DNA of 64,000 nt from Streptomyces mutomycini (lineage in GTDB: Bacteria; Actinomycetota; Actinomycetes; Streptomycetales; Streptomycetaceae), in assembly GCF_001700505.1 (NCBI RefSeq), contig NZ_MAPV01000013.1, positions 1-64,000 on the forward strand, read 5' to 3'. The notes beneath the pieces are model-generated. The model searched no databases, had not been told where the DNA came from, and was given only the letters and a program-made list of their open reading frames with translations. Below, one piece after another: positions 35,136 through 43,142 of this stretch. Positions within the stretch are counted from its first letter, which is position 1; every line of letters starts with the position of its first letter. Position numbers and translations under genes: made by a program.

Positions 35136-36125
35136 ATGATCCACACCCGCGGGCTCACCCGCAGCTTCCGCGCCAGAGGAGAGACCGTCGAGGCTGTGCG
35201 CGGCCTGGACCTCGACATCGAAGCCGGTTCCGTCGTCGCCTTCCTCGGCCCGAACGGCGCCGGGAAGACCACCAGCCTGCGCATGCTGACCACCCTGCTG
35301 CCGCCGACCTCCGGCACCGCCGTCGTCGCCGGCCACGACGTGATGACCGACCCGTCCGGAGTCCGCCACCGCATCGGCTACCTCGGCCAGGGCAACAGCG
35401 CCGGCAGCAACTTCCGGGTCAGCGAAGAACTGATCACCCAGGGCCGCGCATACGGCCTGAGCCGCGCGAAGTCCCGCACCCGGGCCGAGCGCCTGCTCAC
35501 CGCGTTCGAACTGGATGGCTTGACCAGGCGGACTGTCGGCACCCTCTCGGGGGGCCAGCGCCGCCGCCTGGACATCGCGATGGCCCTGGTCCACGAGCCG
35601 GCCCTGCTCTTCCTCGACGAGCCGACGACCGGACTCGACCCGCACAGCCGCGCCGACATCTGGACCCACGTGCTGCGGCTGCACAAGGAACTCGGCACCA
35701 CGATCGTCTTCACCACCCACTACCTGGAGGAGGCCGACCTGTGGGCCCGCCGGGTGATGGTGGTCGACCACGGCCGGGTGATCGCCGACGACTCCCCCGA
35801 GAAACTCAAGGCCGGCCTGGCGGGCGACCGCATCACCCTGGGGACCGCCGACCGCGCCGACGCCGAACGGGCCGTCGAGCTGGCCCGCGCCCTGCCCATC
35901 GTCCACGAGGTCACCGCCGACGGCACGGAGGTGCGGATCCGCACCCCCCACGGGGACACACAACTCCCGGTGCTGCTGCGGAACCTGGAGGCAGCCGGGG
36001 TACGGGCGCTGACCGCCCGGCTCACCCGCCCCACCCTCGACGACGTATTCCTCAGCCTCACCGGGCGCACCCTGCGAGAGAGAGCCGACGCCGCCGCCCC
36101 GATCACCACGCACGACGGAGCCTGA
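35136..36125 (+). CDS. ABC transporter ATP-binding protein (DrrA family)
   Basis: A 329-residue ATPase of the daunorubicin resistance type. Walker A is LGPNGAGKTT with Lys44, the signature is LSGGQRRRLD, and Walker B is LLFLDEPTTGLD. The extra C-terminal region after about residue 225 (LPVLLRNLEAAGVRALTARLTRPTLDDVFLSLTG) is characteristic of DrrA-like subunits. ATG at 35136 follows GGGAGAACCC. The permease begins 3 nt after the stop. Together they form a two-gene exporter, usually for hydrophobic drugs or lipids; the substrate is not known. Confidence 0.93.
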   Translation: MIHTRGLTRSFRARGETVEAVRGLDLDIEAGSVVAFLGPNGAGKTTSLRMLTTLLPPTSGTAVVAGHDVMTDPSGVRHRIGYLGQGNSAGSNFRVSEELITQGRAYGLSRAKSRTRAERLLTAFELDGLTRRTVGTLSGGQRRRLDIAMALVHEPALLFLDEPTTGLDPHSRADIWTHVLRLHKELGTTIVFTTHYLEEADLWARRVMVVDHGRVIADDSPEKLKAGLAGDRITLGTADRADAERAVELARALPIVHEVTADGTEVRIRTPHGDTQLPVLLRNLEAAGVRALTARLTRPTLDDVFLSLTGRTLRERADAAAPITTHDGA

Positions 36126-36127
36126 CC

Positions 36128-36901
36128 ATGAAGGTACTCAACGACACCCGCACCGCGTTCGCCCGCGAGCTGGGGCCCGAGCTGCGCCAGCCGGCCGGAC
36201 TCCTTTTCACGATGCTCCTCCCCTTCCTCTTCCTCGCTCTCTTCGCCCCGCTGCTCTCCGCCGCGGGCCCGGCGGGCGGGGGCACGGGAACAAGCTCCTC
36301 CTGGCAGTGGTTCGTGCCGGGCATGCTCGTCCTGCTTGCCCTCTCCGCCACCGCAGGGGCCGGGGCCTCGCTGCTCAACGAGATGTTTTCGGGGGCCTTC
36401 GAACGGATGCTCGTGACCCCGCTCAACCGGGTGGCCATGCTCGTCGGGCGGACGCTGAAGGAGGTCGTGATCCTGCTGACGCAGGCCCTGCTGATCCTGG
36501 TCCTGCTGCTGCCGACCGGCTTCCGGCTCCACCCGCTCGGCGCGCTCGCGGGTCTGGCCCTGCTCACCGTCTTCGGGGTGGGGATCGGCGCCCTCTCCTT
36601 CGCCCTGGCGCTCCACTCCCGCAAGCAGCAGACCCTGTTCTACGGTGTGCAGCAGATGATCTTCTTCCCACTACTGCTGCTCTCCGGCGTCCTGCTGCCG
36701 ATCACCCAGGCCTCGGCGCCCACCTGGCTCTACGTGCTGAGCCGGATCAACCCGGCCACCTACGTCGTCGAGGCCGAACGCGCGCTGTTCGACGGCAGGT
36801 TCGCCGAAACGAGCGTGCTGTACGGGCTCCTCGCGGCGACGGCCATCGCGGTGCTCGGGGTATTTGCGGGCATCCGCGGTATGCGCAACGCCTCCGTGTG
36901 A
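36128..36901 (+). CDS. ABC-2 type transporter permease (DrrB-like)
   Basis: A 257-residue membrane permease with six predicted helices. FARELGPELRQPAGLLFTMLLPFLFLALFAPLL is the N-terminal helix, and the motif GAFERMLVTPLNRVAMLVGRTLKE in the loop is the ABC-2 family EAA-like region. FFPLLLLSGVLLPI and LYVLSRINPATYVVEAER come near the C-terminus. ATG at 36128 is the natural start, 3 nt after the ATPase stop. Pairing with the DrrA-like ATPase is certain from layout. The MarR regulator about 1.3 kb downstream could control it. Confidence 0.92.
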   Translation: MKVLNDTRTAFARELGPELRQPAGLLFTMLLPFLFLALFAPLLSAAGPAGGGTGTSSSWQWFVPGMLVLLALSATAGAGASLLNEMFSGAFERMLVTPLNRVAMLVGRTLKEVVILLTQALLILVLLLPTGFRLHPLGALAGLALLTVFGVGIGALSFALALHSRKQQTLFYGVQQMIFFPLLLLSGVLLPITQASAPTWLYVLSRINPATYVVEAERALFDGRFAETSVLYGLLAATAIAVLGVFAGIRGMRNASV

Positions 36902-37007
36902 GCCCGCCGGACGCAGTCCGAGTCCGCCCACCACCGTCAGCATCCGAACACATCAAGACACACCTGGACGCATCAGAAGGCATCTGTACGCGAAGGAGCA
37001 CCGAGCC

Positions 37008-37712
37008 GTGACAGCAGAAGCCCTACCTGGCGGCCCCCGCCCCCGGTCCCGGTCCCGCACCGTGGACGTCTGGTTCGATCCCGCCTGCCCGTACACCTGG
37101 CTGACCGCCCGCTGGCTGCGGGAGGCCGCCCGGGTCCGGCCCCTGGATCTGCGCTGGCAACTGATGAGCCTGACCCTCCTCAATGATGGCCGGGAGGACG
37201 ACCCCGAGAGCGACCCCGACGGGTACCTGAGGATCCCGGTGCGGATCGGCACCGCCGTCCGCCACCACCACGGACAGGAGGCCCTGGGCCGCTTCCACGC
37301 CTCCCTCTGGTCCGACCTCGATCCCCCTGGGGAGCACGGCAGGACCGCGAGGAAGTGGATCAACGACCCGGCCCTCGCCCTGGCCCACGCGGGCTTGCCG
37401 CCGGAGCTGTTGGCGGCCGGCGGATCAACCGCCTACGACGAGGAGCTGCGGGCCTCGCACGCGGAGGCCCTGGAGCTGCTCGGCCCCCGGCCCGGCACAC
37501 CAGTGGTGGCCGTCGGGGAGCCCTCGGGGCCCTCCCGTCCGCCGCTGGCCTTCTACGGGCCCGTCATTTCCCGAGTGCCGAGGGGCGAGGACGCCGGGCG
37601 GCTGTGGGACGGGACGCTCCTCGTAGCCGGGACCCCCGGGTTCCACGCGCTCAAGGGACGGCCCGCCGACCCGGACCCGGACATGACCGGACCGGACGTC
37701 GATCCGGCGTGA
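37008..37712 (+). CDS. Mycothiol-dependent nitroreductase-like protein (Rv2466c family)
   Basis: A 234-residue DsbA/thioredoxin-fold protein similar to mycobacterial Rv2466c, a mycothiol-dependent reductase that activates nitro compounds. VDVWFDPACPYTWLTARWLREAARVRPLDLRWQLMSLTLLN (about residues 18-58) matches the family opening. In Rv2466c the active site is CPWC; here it is CPYT, so only one Cys remains and a monothiol mechanism is implied. GTG at 37008 follows GAAGGAGCACC. The middle of the protein (HHHGQEALGRFHASLW) is normal. The 3' end abuts the NmrA-like remnant. Exact substrate unknown. Confidence 0.82.
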   Translation: MTAEALPGGPRPRSRSRTVDVWFDPACPYTWLTARWLREAARVRPLDLRWQLMSLTLLNDGREDDPESDPDGYLRIPVRIGTAVRHHHGQEALGRFHASLWSDLDPPGEHGRTARKWINDPALALAHAGLPPELLAAGGSTAYDEELRASHAEALELLGPRPGTPVVAVGEPSGPSRPPLAFYGPVISRVPRGEDAGRLWDGTLLVAGTPGFHALKGRPADPDPDMTGPDVDPA

Positions 37713-38130
37713 CCGGGCCCGCGCGGGCGGGGCTCGCGGAGGCTTCCGGCCTCCCGGGGGCAGTAGTTGCCGAGGCCGCCGAGGCGGACATCGCCGACAT
37801 GGCGGTGGCGGCGCTCCTCCAGGACGGGCACGCGGGGAAGGCGTACTCCTTCTCCGGCCCGGAGTCCCTGCCAAGGCCGAGCAGGTCCGCGTCCTCGCCG
37901 CGCGCGGAGCGGACCCGGTTGGCGGGGGCGGCCCTGACGTGCCCGCCCGAGCGGCTGACGCCCTGCCGGCTGCGGACAATGATGCGGCAGGTGCTGGACG
38001 ACCCGTCGTTCGCGCGGCGGCGGCCCGGGTCCGCGGCGAGATGCTCCGGACGCCGTCTCCCGCGGAAGTCGTCCCTGTCCTGGAACAACTGGTCAACGAC
38101 CTCTGGACCGGGCTTCCCCGAGACGCATGA
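37709..38130 (+). pseudogene. Frameshifted remnant of an NmrA-like NAD(P)-binding protein gene
   Basis: One frame encodes ADIADMAVAALLQDGHAGKAYSFSGPESL, a stretch typical of the substrate-binding half of NmrA-like atypical SDR proteins. Just after it, the homologous continuation AEQVRVLAARGAD jumps to another frame. The end TPSPAEVVPVLEQLVNDLW stays in that second frame up to 38130. The N-terminal Rossmann half with the GxxGxxG motif is absent. It therefore is a decayed 3' fragment with at least one frameshift. It lies between the Rv2466c-like gene and the MarR gene. Confidence 0.6.
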
Positions 38131-38184
38131 CATACCGTCGGAGCGGACAGGACCACGGTCTCCGACGGTCGAGGTGACACCGCC

Positions 38185-38622
38185 TTGAGGACACACATCC
38201 CATATCTCCTGGCAGTGGCGAGCACCGTCGCGACCCACAGGGTTGACGAGCGGCTGGCTGCGTACGACCTGACAGTGCGCCAGTACGGACTGCTGACGAT
38301 GCTCTCCCTGGAACCCGAGCTTACGATGGCGGAACTGGCACGGCAGTTGGGCATAGCCCGGCAGTCGGTGCACCAGCTGATCAACGACCTCGTCGAAGCC
38401 GGGCACGTGCGCCGCCGTCCGGGCGCAGACGACCGCTCGCGCCGGCTGGAGATCACCGACACCGCGCAGTATTTGCTGACCCGGATCGCCGGGCCCCTGG
38501 GGCGGGTCGAGGCGGAACTCCTCGGCGACCTCGCTCCTGAGGAGGCGGAGGCCCTGCGCGGTCTCCTCCAGCGCGTCGTGGCCCACATCACCGACGACGA
38601 GGCATGGCTGCCCGTCCGTTGA
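38185..38622 (+). CDS. MarR-family transcriptional regulator
   Basis: A 145-residue winged helix-turn-helix regulator. DLTVRQYGLLTMLSLEPELTMAELARQLGIARQSVHQLINDLVEAGHVRRRPGADDRSRRLEITD (about residues 28-92) is a complete MarR DNA-binding domain with the recognition helix and the D-x-R-x-R wing. Flanking helices form the dimer region. The start is TTG at 38185 with GAGGTG upstream; a GTG or ATG with a better site was not found. Its target could be the ABC exporter or the vanished NmrA-like gene, both common MarR partners. Confidence 0.88.
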   Translation: MRTHIPYLLAVASTVATHRVDERLAAYDLTVRQYGLLTMLSLEPELTMAELARQLGIARQSVHQLINDLVEAGHVRRRPGADDRSRRLEITDTAQYLLTRIAGPLGRVEAELLGDLAPEEAEALRGLLQRVVAHITDDEAWLPVR

Positions 38623-38664
38623 CCGCGTACCAACGGGAGTCGAGGCCCCGTCGAGGGCCGGCAC

Positions 38665-39023
38665 CTAGGTGTATTGACCCGAAGCGTTGTTGACTCGGCT
38701 GATCGGGGGCTGGCCTCCGAGTGCGGTGCGGCAGCGGTCGTGGTTGCAGGTGTGGAGCAAGTCTGCCAGGAATGCGGTGTGTTCGGCGTTGGTGGTGCAG
38801 GGCCGCAGGTAGGCCCGCTCCTCCAGCAGGGTGCGGTTGAAGCGTTCGGCCTTGCCGTTGGTCTTCGGTCGGTAGGGGCGGGTGCACTTGTGGGCGATGC
38901 CGTCTGCGGTTGGGGCTTGGGTGAAGAGTTTGGGCTTGTAGTAGGTGCCGTCGTCGGCCAGGACCCGTTCGACGGTGATGCCGTGGCCGGTGAAGATGCT
39001 CTGGGCGCGCTGCTCGGTCCGCC
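38665..39023 (-). mobile_element. IS481-family transposase C-terminal fragment
   Basis: On the minus strand this segment reads FTGHGITVERVLADDGTYYK, then CTRPYRPKTNGKAERFNRTL, then ERAYLRPC and finally ISRVNNASGQYT before a TAG stop at 38665-38667. These are the hallmark C-terminal blocks of IS481-type transposases with rve/integrase core, including the second Asp and the Glu of the DDE triad. The N-terminal part including the HTH and first Asp is missing; homology ends abruptly near 39023, next to the ankyrin gene promoter. No terminal inverted repeats could be paired. It is an immobile scar. Confidence 0.8.
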
Positions 39024-39035
39024 TAGCATGAGGGT

Positions 39036-39413
39036 ATGGAACCGCTTTCCGAGGAACAGACCGGCCGGCTCGTCGCGATCGTGATGGATCTGGCCAGGCA
39101 GGGCCGTGCGCAGGAGCTGCTGGAGTTCTTCGACCACGGGCTGCCGGTCGACGTCCAGGACCAGGAGGGCAACACGGCCCTCATGCTCGCCGCGTACCAC
39201 GGGCACACGGAGACGGTGCGGGCGCTCGTCGGACGCGGCGCCGATGTCGACCGGCGCAACGGCCGGGACCAGTCGCCTGTCGCGGGTGCACTGTTCAAGG
39301 GGGAGGACGCGATCGTCGCGATGCTGATCGAGGCGGGCGCGGACCTCGAAGCGGGGACGCCGAGTGCGCGGGCCACGGCCGAGATGTTCGGGAGGACGGC
39401 ACTGCTCGAATAG
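39036..39413 (+). CDS. Ankyrin-repeat protein
   Basis: A 125-residue soluble protein made of about three ankyrin repeats. ELLEFFDHGLPVDVQDQEGNTALMLAAYHGHTETVRALVGRGADVDRRN is a textbook pair, and AIVAMLIEAGADLEAGTPSARATAEMFG ends the array. ATG at 39036 has a weak upstream site. Small ankyrin proteins are often found next to catalase genes in bacteria (AnkB with KatB in Pseudomonas), where they support catalase activity. Here it is convergent with a catalase gene, so a similar role is possible. The adjacent IS fragment lies just 13 nt upstream, so its promoter may have been altered. Confidence 0.85.
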   Translation: MEPLSEEQTGRLVAIVMDLARQGRAQELLEFFDHGLPVDVQDQEGNTALMLAAYHGHTETVRALVGRGADVDRRNGRDQSPVAGALFKGEDAIVAMLIEAGADLEAGTPSARATAEMFGRTALLE

Positions 39414-39439
39414 CCGGGCCGGGCCTCACCGCACCACAA

Positions 39440-39472
39440 GGGCCCCGGGCGGCTTCGCGTCGCCCGGGGCCC
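39440..39472. terminator. Bidirectional hairpin between ankyrin and catalase genes
   Basis: Arms GGGCCCCGGGCG (39440-39451) and CGCCCGGGGCCC (39461-39472) pair perfectly around a 9-nt loop GCTTCGCGT. It sits between the convergent ankyrin and catalase genes and can serve both. Confidence 0.8.
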
Positions 39473-39490
39473 CTCACATGTGACCGTCGA

Positions 39491-40963
39491 TCAGGCCTGC
39501 TTGGCGGCCTGCAGGGCCTCGATGGCCTTGCGGACACCCTCGCCGTAGGCCGGGTCGGCCTGCGTGCAGTGGCCGATGTGGCGCTCGATGGTGGCCTGGG
39601 AGGCACCGTCGATGGCCCGGGCGGTGTTGCCGAACAGGGCGTCCTGCTCCTCCGGCGTCATCCCCCGGAACAGGTTCCCCGGCTGCTCGAAGTAGTTGTC
39701 GTCGTCCTCGCGGTAGTCGAACCGGTCGGCCGCGGCACCGTCGAGCGCCAGGCCCGGCTCGGCGAACTGCGGCTGCTCCGCCCAGCGGCCGTAGCTGTTC
39801 GGGGTGTAGCCGGGCACGGCGCCCTGGTTGCCGTCCACGCGCAGCTGGCCGTCACGGTGGTAGGTGTTCACGTTCTTCGCGCCGCGGGGCTGGTTCACCG
39901 GGATCTGGTGGTGGTTGACACCCACGCGGTAGCGGGCGGCGTCACCGTACGAGAAGAGCCGGCCCTGCAGCATGCGGTCGGGCGAGGCGCCCACGCCGGG
40001 AACGAGGTTGGCCGGGGTGAAGGCGGCCTGCTCCACGTCGGCGAAGTAGTTCTCCGGGTTGCGGTTGAGTTCGAACTCGCCGACCTCGATGAGCGGGTAG
40101 TCCTTCTTGGACCAGACCTTGGTGAGGTCGAACGGGTGGTAGCGGTACGTCGCCGCGTCCGCCTCCGGCATGACCTGGATGTAGAAGGTCCACTTCGGGT
40201 GGTCGCCGCGCTCGATGGCGTCGAACAGGTCCGCCTGCGAGGACTCGCGGTCGTCGGCGACGACCGCGGCGGCCTCCGCGTCGGTCAGGTTCTTGATGCC
40301 CTGCTGCGTACGGAAGTGGAACTTCACCCAGAAACGCTCGTTGCTCTCGTTGATGAACGAGTAGGTGTGCGAGCCGAAGCCGTGCATGTGGCGGTAGCCG
40401 TCGGGGATGCCGCGGTCCGACATCACGATGGTGATCTGGTGCAGGGCCTCGGGAAGGTTGGTCCAGAAGTCCCAGTTGTTCTCCGCCGAGCGCAGGTTGG
40501 TGCGCGGGTCGCGCTTCACGGCGCGGTTCAGGTCGGGGAAGTGGTGGGGGTCGCGGTGGAAGAACACCGGCGTGTTGTTGCCGACGACGTCCCAGTTGCC
40601 CTCCTCGGTGTAGAAGCGGAGGGCGAAACCGCGGATGTCGCGCTCCGCGTCCGCCGCGCCGCGCTCACCGGCGACGGTCGAGAACCGGGCGAAGAGCTCG
40701 GTCTCCTTGCCGACCTCGGAGAAGAGCGCGGCCCTGGAGTAGCGGGTGATGTCCTGCGTCACCTTGAAGGTGCCGAAGGCGCCGGATCCCTTGGCGTGCA
40801 TACGGCGCTCAGGGATGACCTCGCGGCTGAAGTGCGCCAGCTTCTCCAGGAACCAGACGTCCTGGAGAAGCATCGGGCCGCGCGGGCCGGCCGTGACGGC
40901 GTTCTCGTTGTTCGCGACCGGCGCGCCGGCGGCAGTGGTCAGCGGCTTCGTGTTGTCAGAAAT
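39491..40963 (-). CDS. Monofunctional heme catalase, apparent ATT start codon
   Basis: A 490-residue clade-type catalase that breaks down hydrogen peroxide. [13 protein letters not shown] holds the essential His56, [14 protein letters not shown] holds the distal Asn, and [23 protein letters not shown] holds the proximal heme Tyr. Family N-termini (S[15 protein letters not shown]) are encoded up to [20 protein letters not shown]. The codon before them is ATT at 40963-40961, set 7 nt after GGAGGAG. No in-frame ATG, GTG or TTG exists between that site and ATG at 40873, which would remove 30 conserved residues. So ATT seems to be the start. It follows catR by 25 nt and is probably its main target. 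Confidence 0.93.
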   Translation of the reverse strand: MSDNTKPLTTAAGAPVANNENAVTAGPRGPMLLQDVWFLEKLAHFSREVIPERRMHAKGSGAFGTFKVTQDITRYSRAALFSEVGKETELFARFSTVAGERGAADAERDIRGFALRFYTEEGNWDVVGNNTPVFFHRDPHHFPDLNRAVKRDPRTNLRSAENNWDFWTNLPEALHQITIVMSDRGIPDGYRHMHGFGSHTYSFINESNERFWVKFHFRTQQGIKNLTDAEAAAVVADDRESSQADLFDAIERGDHPKWTFYIQVMPEADAATYRYHPFDLTKVWSKKDYPLIEVGEFELNRNPENYFADVEQAAFTPANLVPGVGASPDRMLQGRLFSYGDAARYRVGVNHHQIPVNQPRGAKNVNTYHRDGQLRVDGNQGAVPGYTPNSYGRWAEQPQFAEPGLALDGAAADRFDYREDDDNYFEQPGNLFRGMTPEEQDALFGNTARAIDGASQATIERHIGHCTQADPAYGEGVRKAIEALQAAKQA

Positions 40964-40988
40964 TTTCCTGCTCCTCCGTGTGAAAACT

Positions 40989-41435
40989 TCAGTGCACCGA
41001 CTCCGGATCCAGCTGACCGCGCTCGGTCCGACATCCGGGGCACAGGCCCCAGTACGTCACCTCTACGTGGTCGACGGTGAACCCGTGATCATGGGGCGCC
41101 TCGAGGCGCGGAGAGCCCTGCGGGGCATCGACGTCGGCGATCGTGCCGCAGGAGCGGCAGACCACGTGCTGATGGTTGTCCCAGGACTGCCCCTCGTACC
41201 GTGCCGGGGAATTCGGCAGGTCGATCCGCCGCGCCAGGCCGGCGTCGACAAGCGTCTTGAGTACGTCGTAGACGGCTTGGGTCGAGACCGCTCCGATGCG
41301 TGTGCGTACCAGGGTGAGGAGGGTACTGACATCGGAGTGCGGGGCCTCGTGGACCGCCGAGAGCACGGCGACCCTGGGGCGGGTCACTCGCAATGACGCT
41401 CCGCGCAGGAGGGTCCTGGCCTCGGTTTCGATCAC
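40989..41435 (-). CDS. catR: Fur-family peroxide-responsive repressor (CatR/PerR type)
   Basis: A 148-residue Fur-family regulator. The winged helix occupies residues about 10-80 ([55 protein letters not shown]). The metal/regulatory segment includes [18 protein letters not shown] and the C-terminal CPGC, the two CxxC pairs of structural zinc sites. In Streptomyces coelicolor CatR, a PerR-like repressor, lies just upstream of the catalase gene catA; this arrangement is the same. The start is GTG at 41435. A perfect palindrome 22 nt upstream (41457-41469) is a likely autoregulatory operator. Gene symbol rests on context plus family. Confidence 0.88.
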   Translation of the reverse strand: MIETEARTLLRGASLRVTRPRVAVLSAVHEAPHSDVSTLLTLVRTRIGAVSTQAVYDVLKTLVDAGLARRIDLPNSPARYEGQSWDNHQHVVCRSCGTIADVDAPQGSPRLEAPHDHGFTVDHVEVTYWGLCPGCRTERGQLDPESVH

Positions 41436-41456
41436 CTACGCAGTGAACCACCTTTC

Positions 41457-41469
41457 TGGAATGATTCCA
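41457..41469. promoter_or_regulatory. TGGAAT-G-ATTCCA palindrome, candidate CatR operator
   Basis: A perfect 6-1-6 inverted repeat lies just upstream of the catR start, in A/T-richer DNA between catR and the divergent ada-alkA gene. It has the size and symmetry of a PerR/Fur-type half-site pair. CatR binding is expected from autoregulation known for this family but is inferred here. Confidence 0.6.
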
Positions 41470-41596
41470 ATCAATGGGGGAGCGAAGTCCCGGGGCATCG
41501 CCATCCGGCGCACCCCGGGTGCTCGTGGCCCGGGACCGCCCACGCGATGTCCGATTCCCGCCAGCGCGGCTCCTTGCGATGCCGCACCCTGGAGGC

Positions 41597-43123
41597 ATGA
41601 CCAGCGACGACAGCAGATACGAGGCGGTGACCAGCCGCGATGCCCGGTTCGACGGAGAGTTCTTCTTCGCCGTGTCCACGACCGGCATCTACTGCCGCCC
41701 GAGCTGTCCCGCCACCACGCCCCGCCGCCGGAACGTGACGTTCTTCCCCACCGCGGCCGCCGCCCAGAACGGCGGGTTCCGCGCCTGCCGGCGCTGCCGC
41801 CCCGACGCGGTCCCCGGCTCCGCCGGCTGGAACGTGCGCGCGGATCTCGTGGGCCGGGCGATGCGGCTCATCGGCGACGGGGTCGTCGACCGCGAAGGCG
41901 TCGCAGGGCTGGCCGCACGCCTCGGATACAGCGCCCGCCAGGTGCAGCGCCAGCTGAACGCCGAGGTCGGAGCGGGGCCCATCGCGCTCGCCCGCGCCCA
42001 GCGGGCCCACACCGCGCGCGTCCTGCTGCAGACCACCTCGCTCCGGGCCGCGGAGATCGCGTTCGCCGCGGGCTTCGCCAGCGTGCGGCAGTTCAACGAC
42101 ACGGTGCGGGAGATCTACGCGCTCACCCCGGGCGAGCTGCGCGCCGCCCGCCCCGGCCGGGCCTCCCGTTTCGGCTCCGCCGGCATCGCGGACGGTGCCG
42201 GGGGAGTGCCGCTGCGGCTCGCCCACCGGGGTCCGTACGCCGCCGTCGAGGTCTTCGACCACCTCGCGGCCCGTGCTCTCACCGGCATCGAGGAGATCGT
42301 CGGCGAGCGGGGCGACCGCACCTACCGGCGGACCCTGAGCCTGCCCCACGGCACAGGCATCGCCGAGGTCCGCGAGAGGACCGGCGAGGGATGGCTGGAA
42401 TGCAGACTGCACCTGGACGATCTGAGCGATCTGACGACCGCCACCCAGCGGATGCGCCGTCTCTTCGACCTCGACGCCGACCCCCACGCCGTCGCCGAGC
42501 GCCTCGGCACGCATCCCGCACTGGCCCGGCTCGTCACCCGTACGCCGGGGCTGCGTGCACCGGGCGCCGCCGACGTTCACGAACTGACCGTCCGGGCGGT
42601 CCTCGGGGAGCAGGGCTCCCCGGCGGCCGGGCGCCGGCTCGGCAGTGCGCTGGTGACGGCGTACGGCGCGCCGCTCCGGGCGCCCAGCGGCGGCCTCACC
42701 CGGACGTTCCCCGAATCCGCCGTCCTGGCCGAGGCGGGTCTGGAGGCGCTCGGGATGCCGGACTCGCGGCGGGCCGCCCTGCGTGGCCTCGCCGCGGCCC
42801 TCGCCGAGGGCCGGATCCGCCTGGACCCGGGCGCTGACCGGGACAGGGCCGAGAAGGAGTTGCTCGGCCTGCGGGGTGTCGGGCCCCGGACGGCCGGATA
42901 CGTCCGGATGCGGGCGCTCGGCGACCCCGACGTGCTGCTGACCGGCGATGCGGCGGTCGGCGCCGGGATGCGGCACGTGGGTGCCGAGGCGGTGGACGCC
43001 GAGGCATGGCGCCCCTGGCGCACGTACGCCATGCACCACTTCTGGAACGTGGCGGCCGACCGGCGCCGCACCGCTTCGGCGGGACGGATCAGGACGACGA
43101 CATCGGAAGGACCCATACGATGA
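41597..43123 (+). CDS. Ada-AlkA fusion: methylphosphotriester sensor with 3-methyladenine DNA glycosylase
   Basis: A 508-residue alkylation-repair protein. Residues about 10-75 form the Ada zinc domain with Cys33, Cys37, Cys64 and Cys67 (GIYCRPSCPATTPRR, FRACRRCRPDAVPG); Cys33 aligns with the methyl-accepting Cys38 of E. coli Ada. An AraC-type HTH follows (LAARLGYSARQVQRQLNAEVG, then AAEIAFAAGFASVRQFND). From about residue 185 an AlkA domain begins, with the helix-hairpin-helix LLGLRGVGPRTAGYVRM and the nearby catalytic Asp in GDPDVLLTGDAAVG. The ATG at 41597 follows GGAGGC. It can sense methylation, activate its own operon and excise damaged bases. ATGA overlap leads into ogt. Confidence 0.93.
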   Translation: MTSDDSRYEAVTSRDARFDGEFFFAVSTTGIYCRPSCPATTPRRRNVTFFPTAAAAQNGGFRACRRCRPDAVPGSAGWNVRADLVGRAMRLIGDGVVDREGVAGLAARLGYSARQVQRQLNAEVGAGPIALARAQRAHTARVLLQTTSLRAAEIAFAAGFASVRQFNDTVREIYALTPGELRAARPGRASRFGSAGIADGAGGVPLRLAHRGPYAAVEVFDHLAARALTGIEEIVGERGDRTYRRTLSLPHGTGIAEVRERTGEGWLECRLHLDDLSDLTTATQRMRRLFDLDADPHAVAERLGTHPALARLVTRTPGLRAPGAADVHELTVRAVLGEQGSPAAGRRLGSALVTAYGAPLRAPSGGLTRTFPESAVLAEAGLEALGMPDSRRAALRGLAAALAEGRIRLDPGADRDRAEKELLGLRGVGPRTAGYVRMRALGDPDVLLTGDAAVGAGMRHVGAEAVDAEAWRPWRTYAMHHFWNVAADRRRTASAGRIRTTTSEGPIR

Positions 43124-43142
43124 CAAGGACCCATACGATGAC
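43107..43142 (+). repeat. Perfect 18-bp tandem duplication carrying RBS and start codon of ogt
   Basis: AAGGACCCATACGATGAC occurs twice back to back (43107-43124 and 43125-43142). Each copy holds an AAGGA site and an ATG, both in the ogt frame because 18 is a multiple of three. The first ATG overlaps the ada-alkA stop codon as ATGA. The second adds six codons fewer to ogt. Confidence 0.95.

Noticed and set aside
35136-38622. Exporter genes as part of the NRPS or EPS pathway
   Set aside because: They are 15 kb from the NRPS and flanked by gene remnants; no evidence links them to either.
39491-40873. Catalase starting at ATG 40873
   Set aside because: Would remove 30 residues conserved in catalases of this type; no ribosome binding site precedes that ATG while a strong one precedes the ATT.
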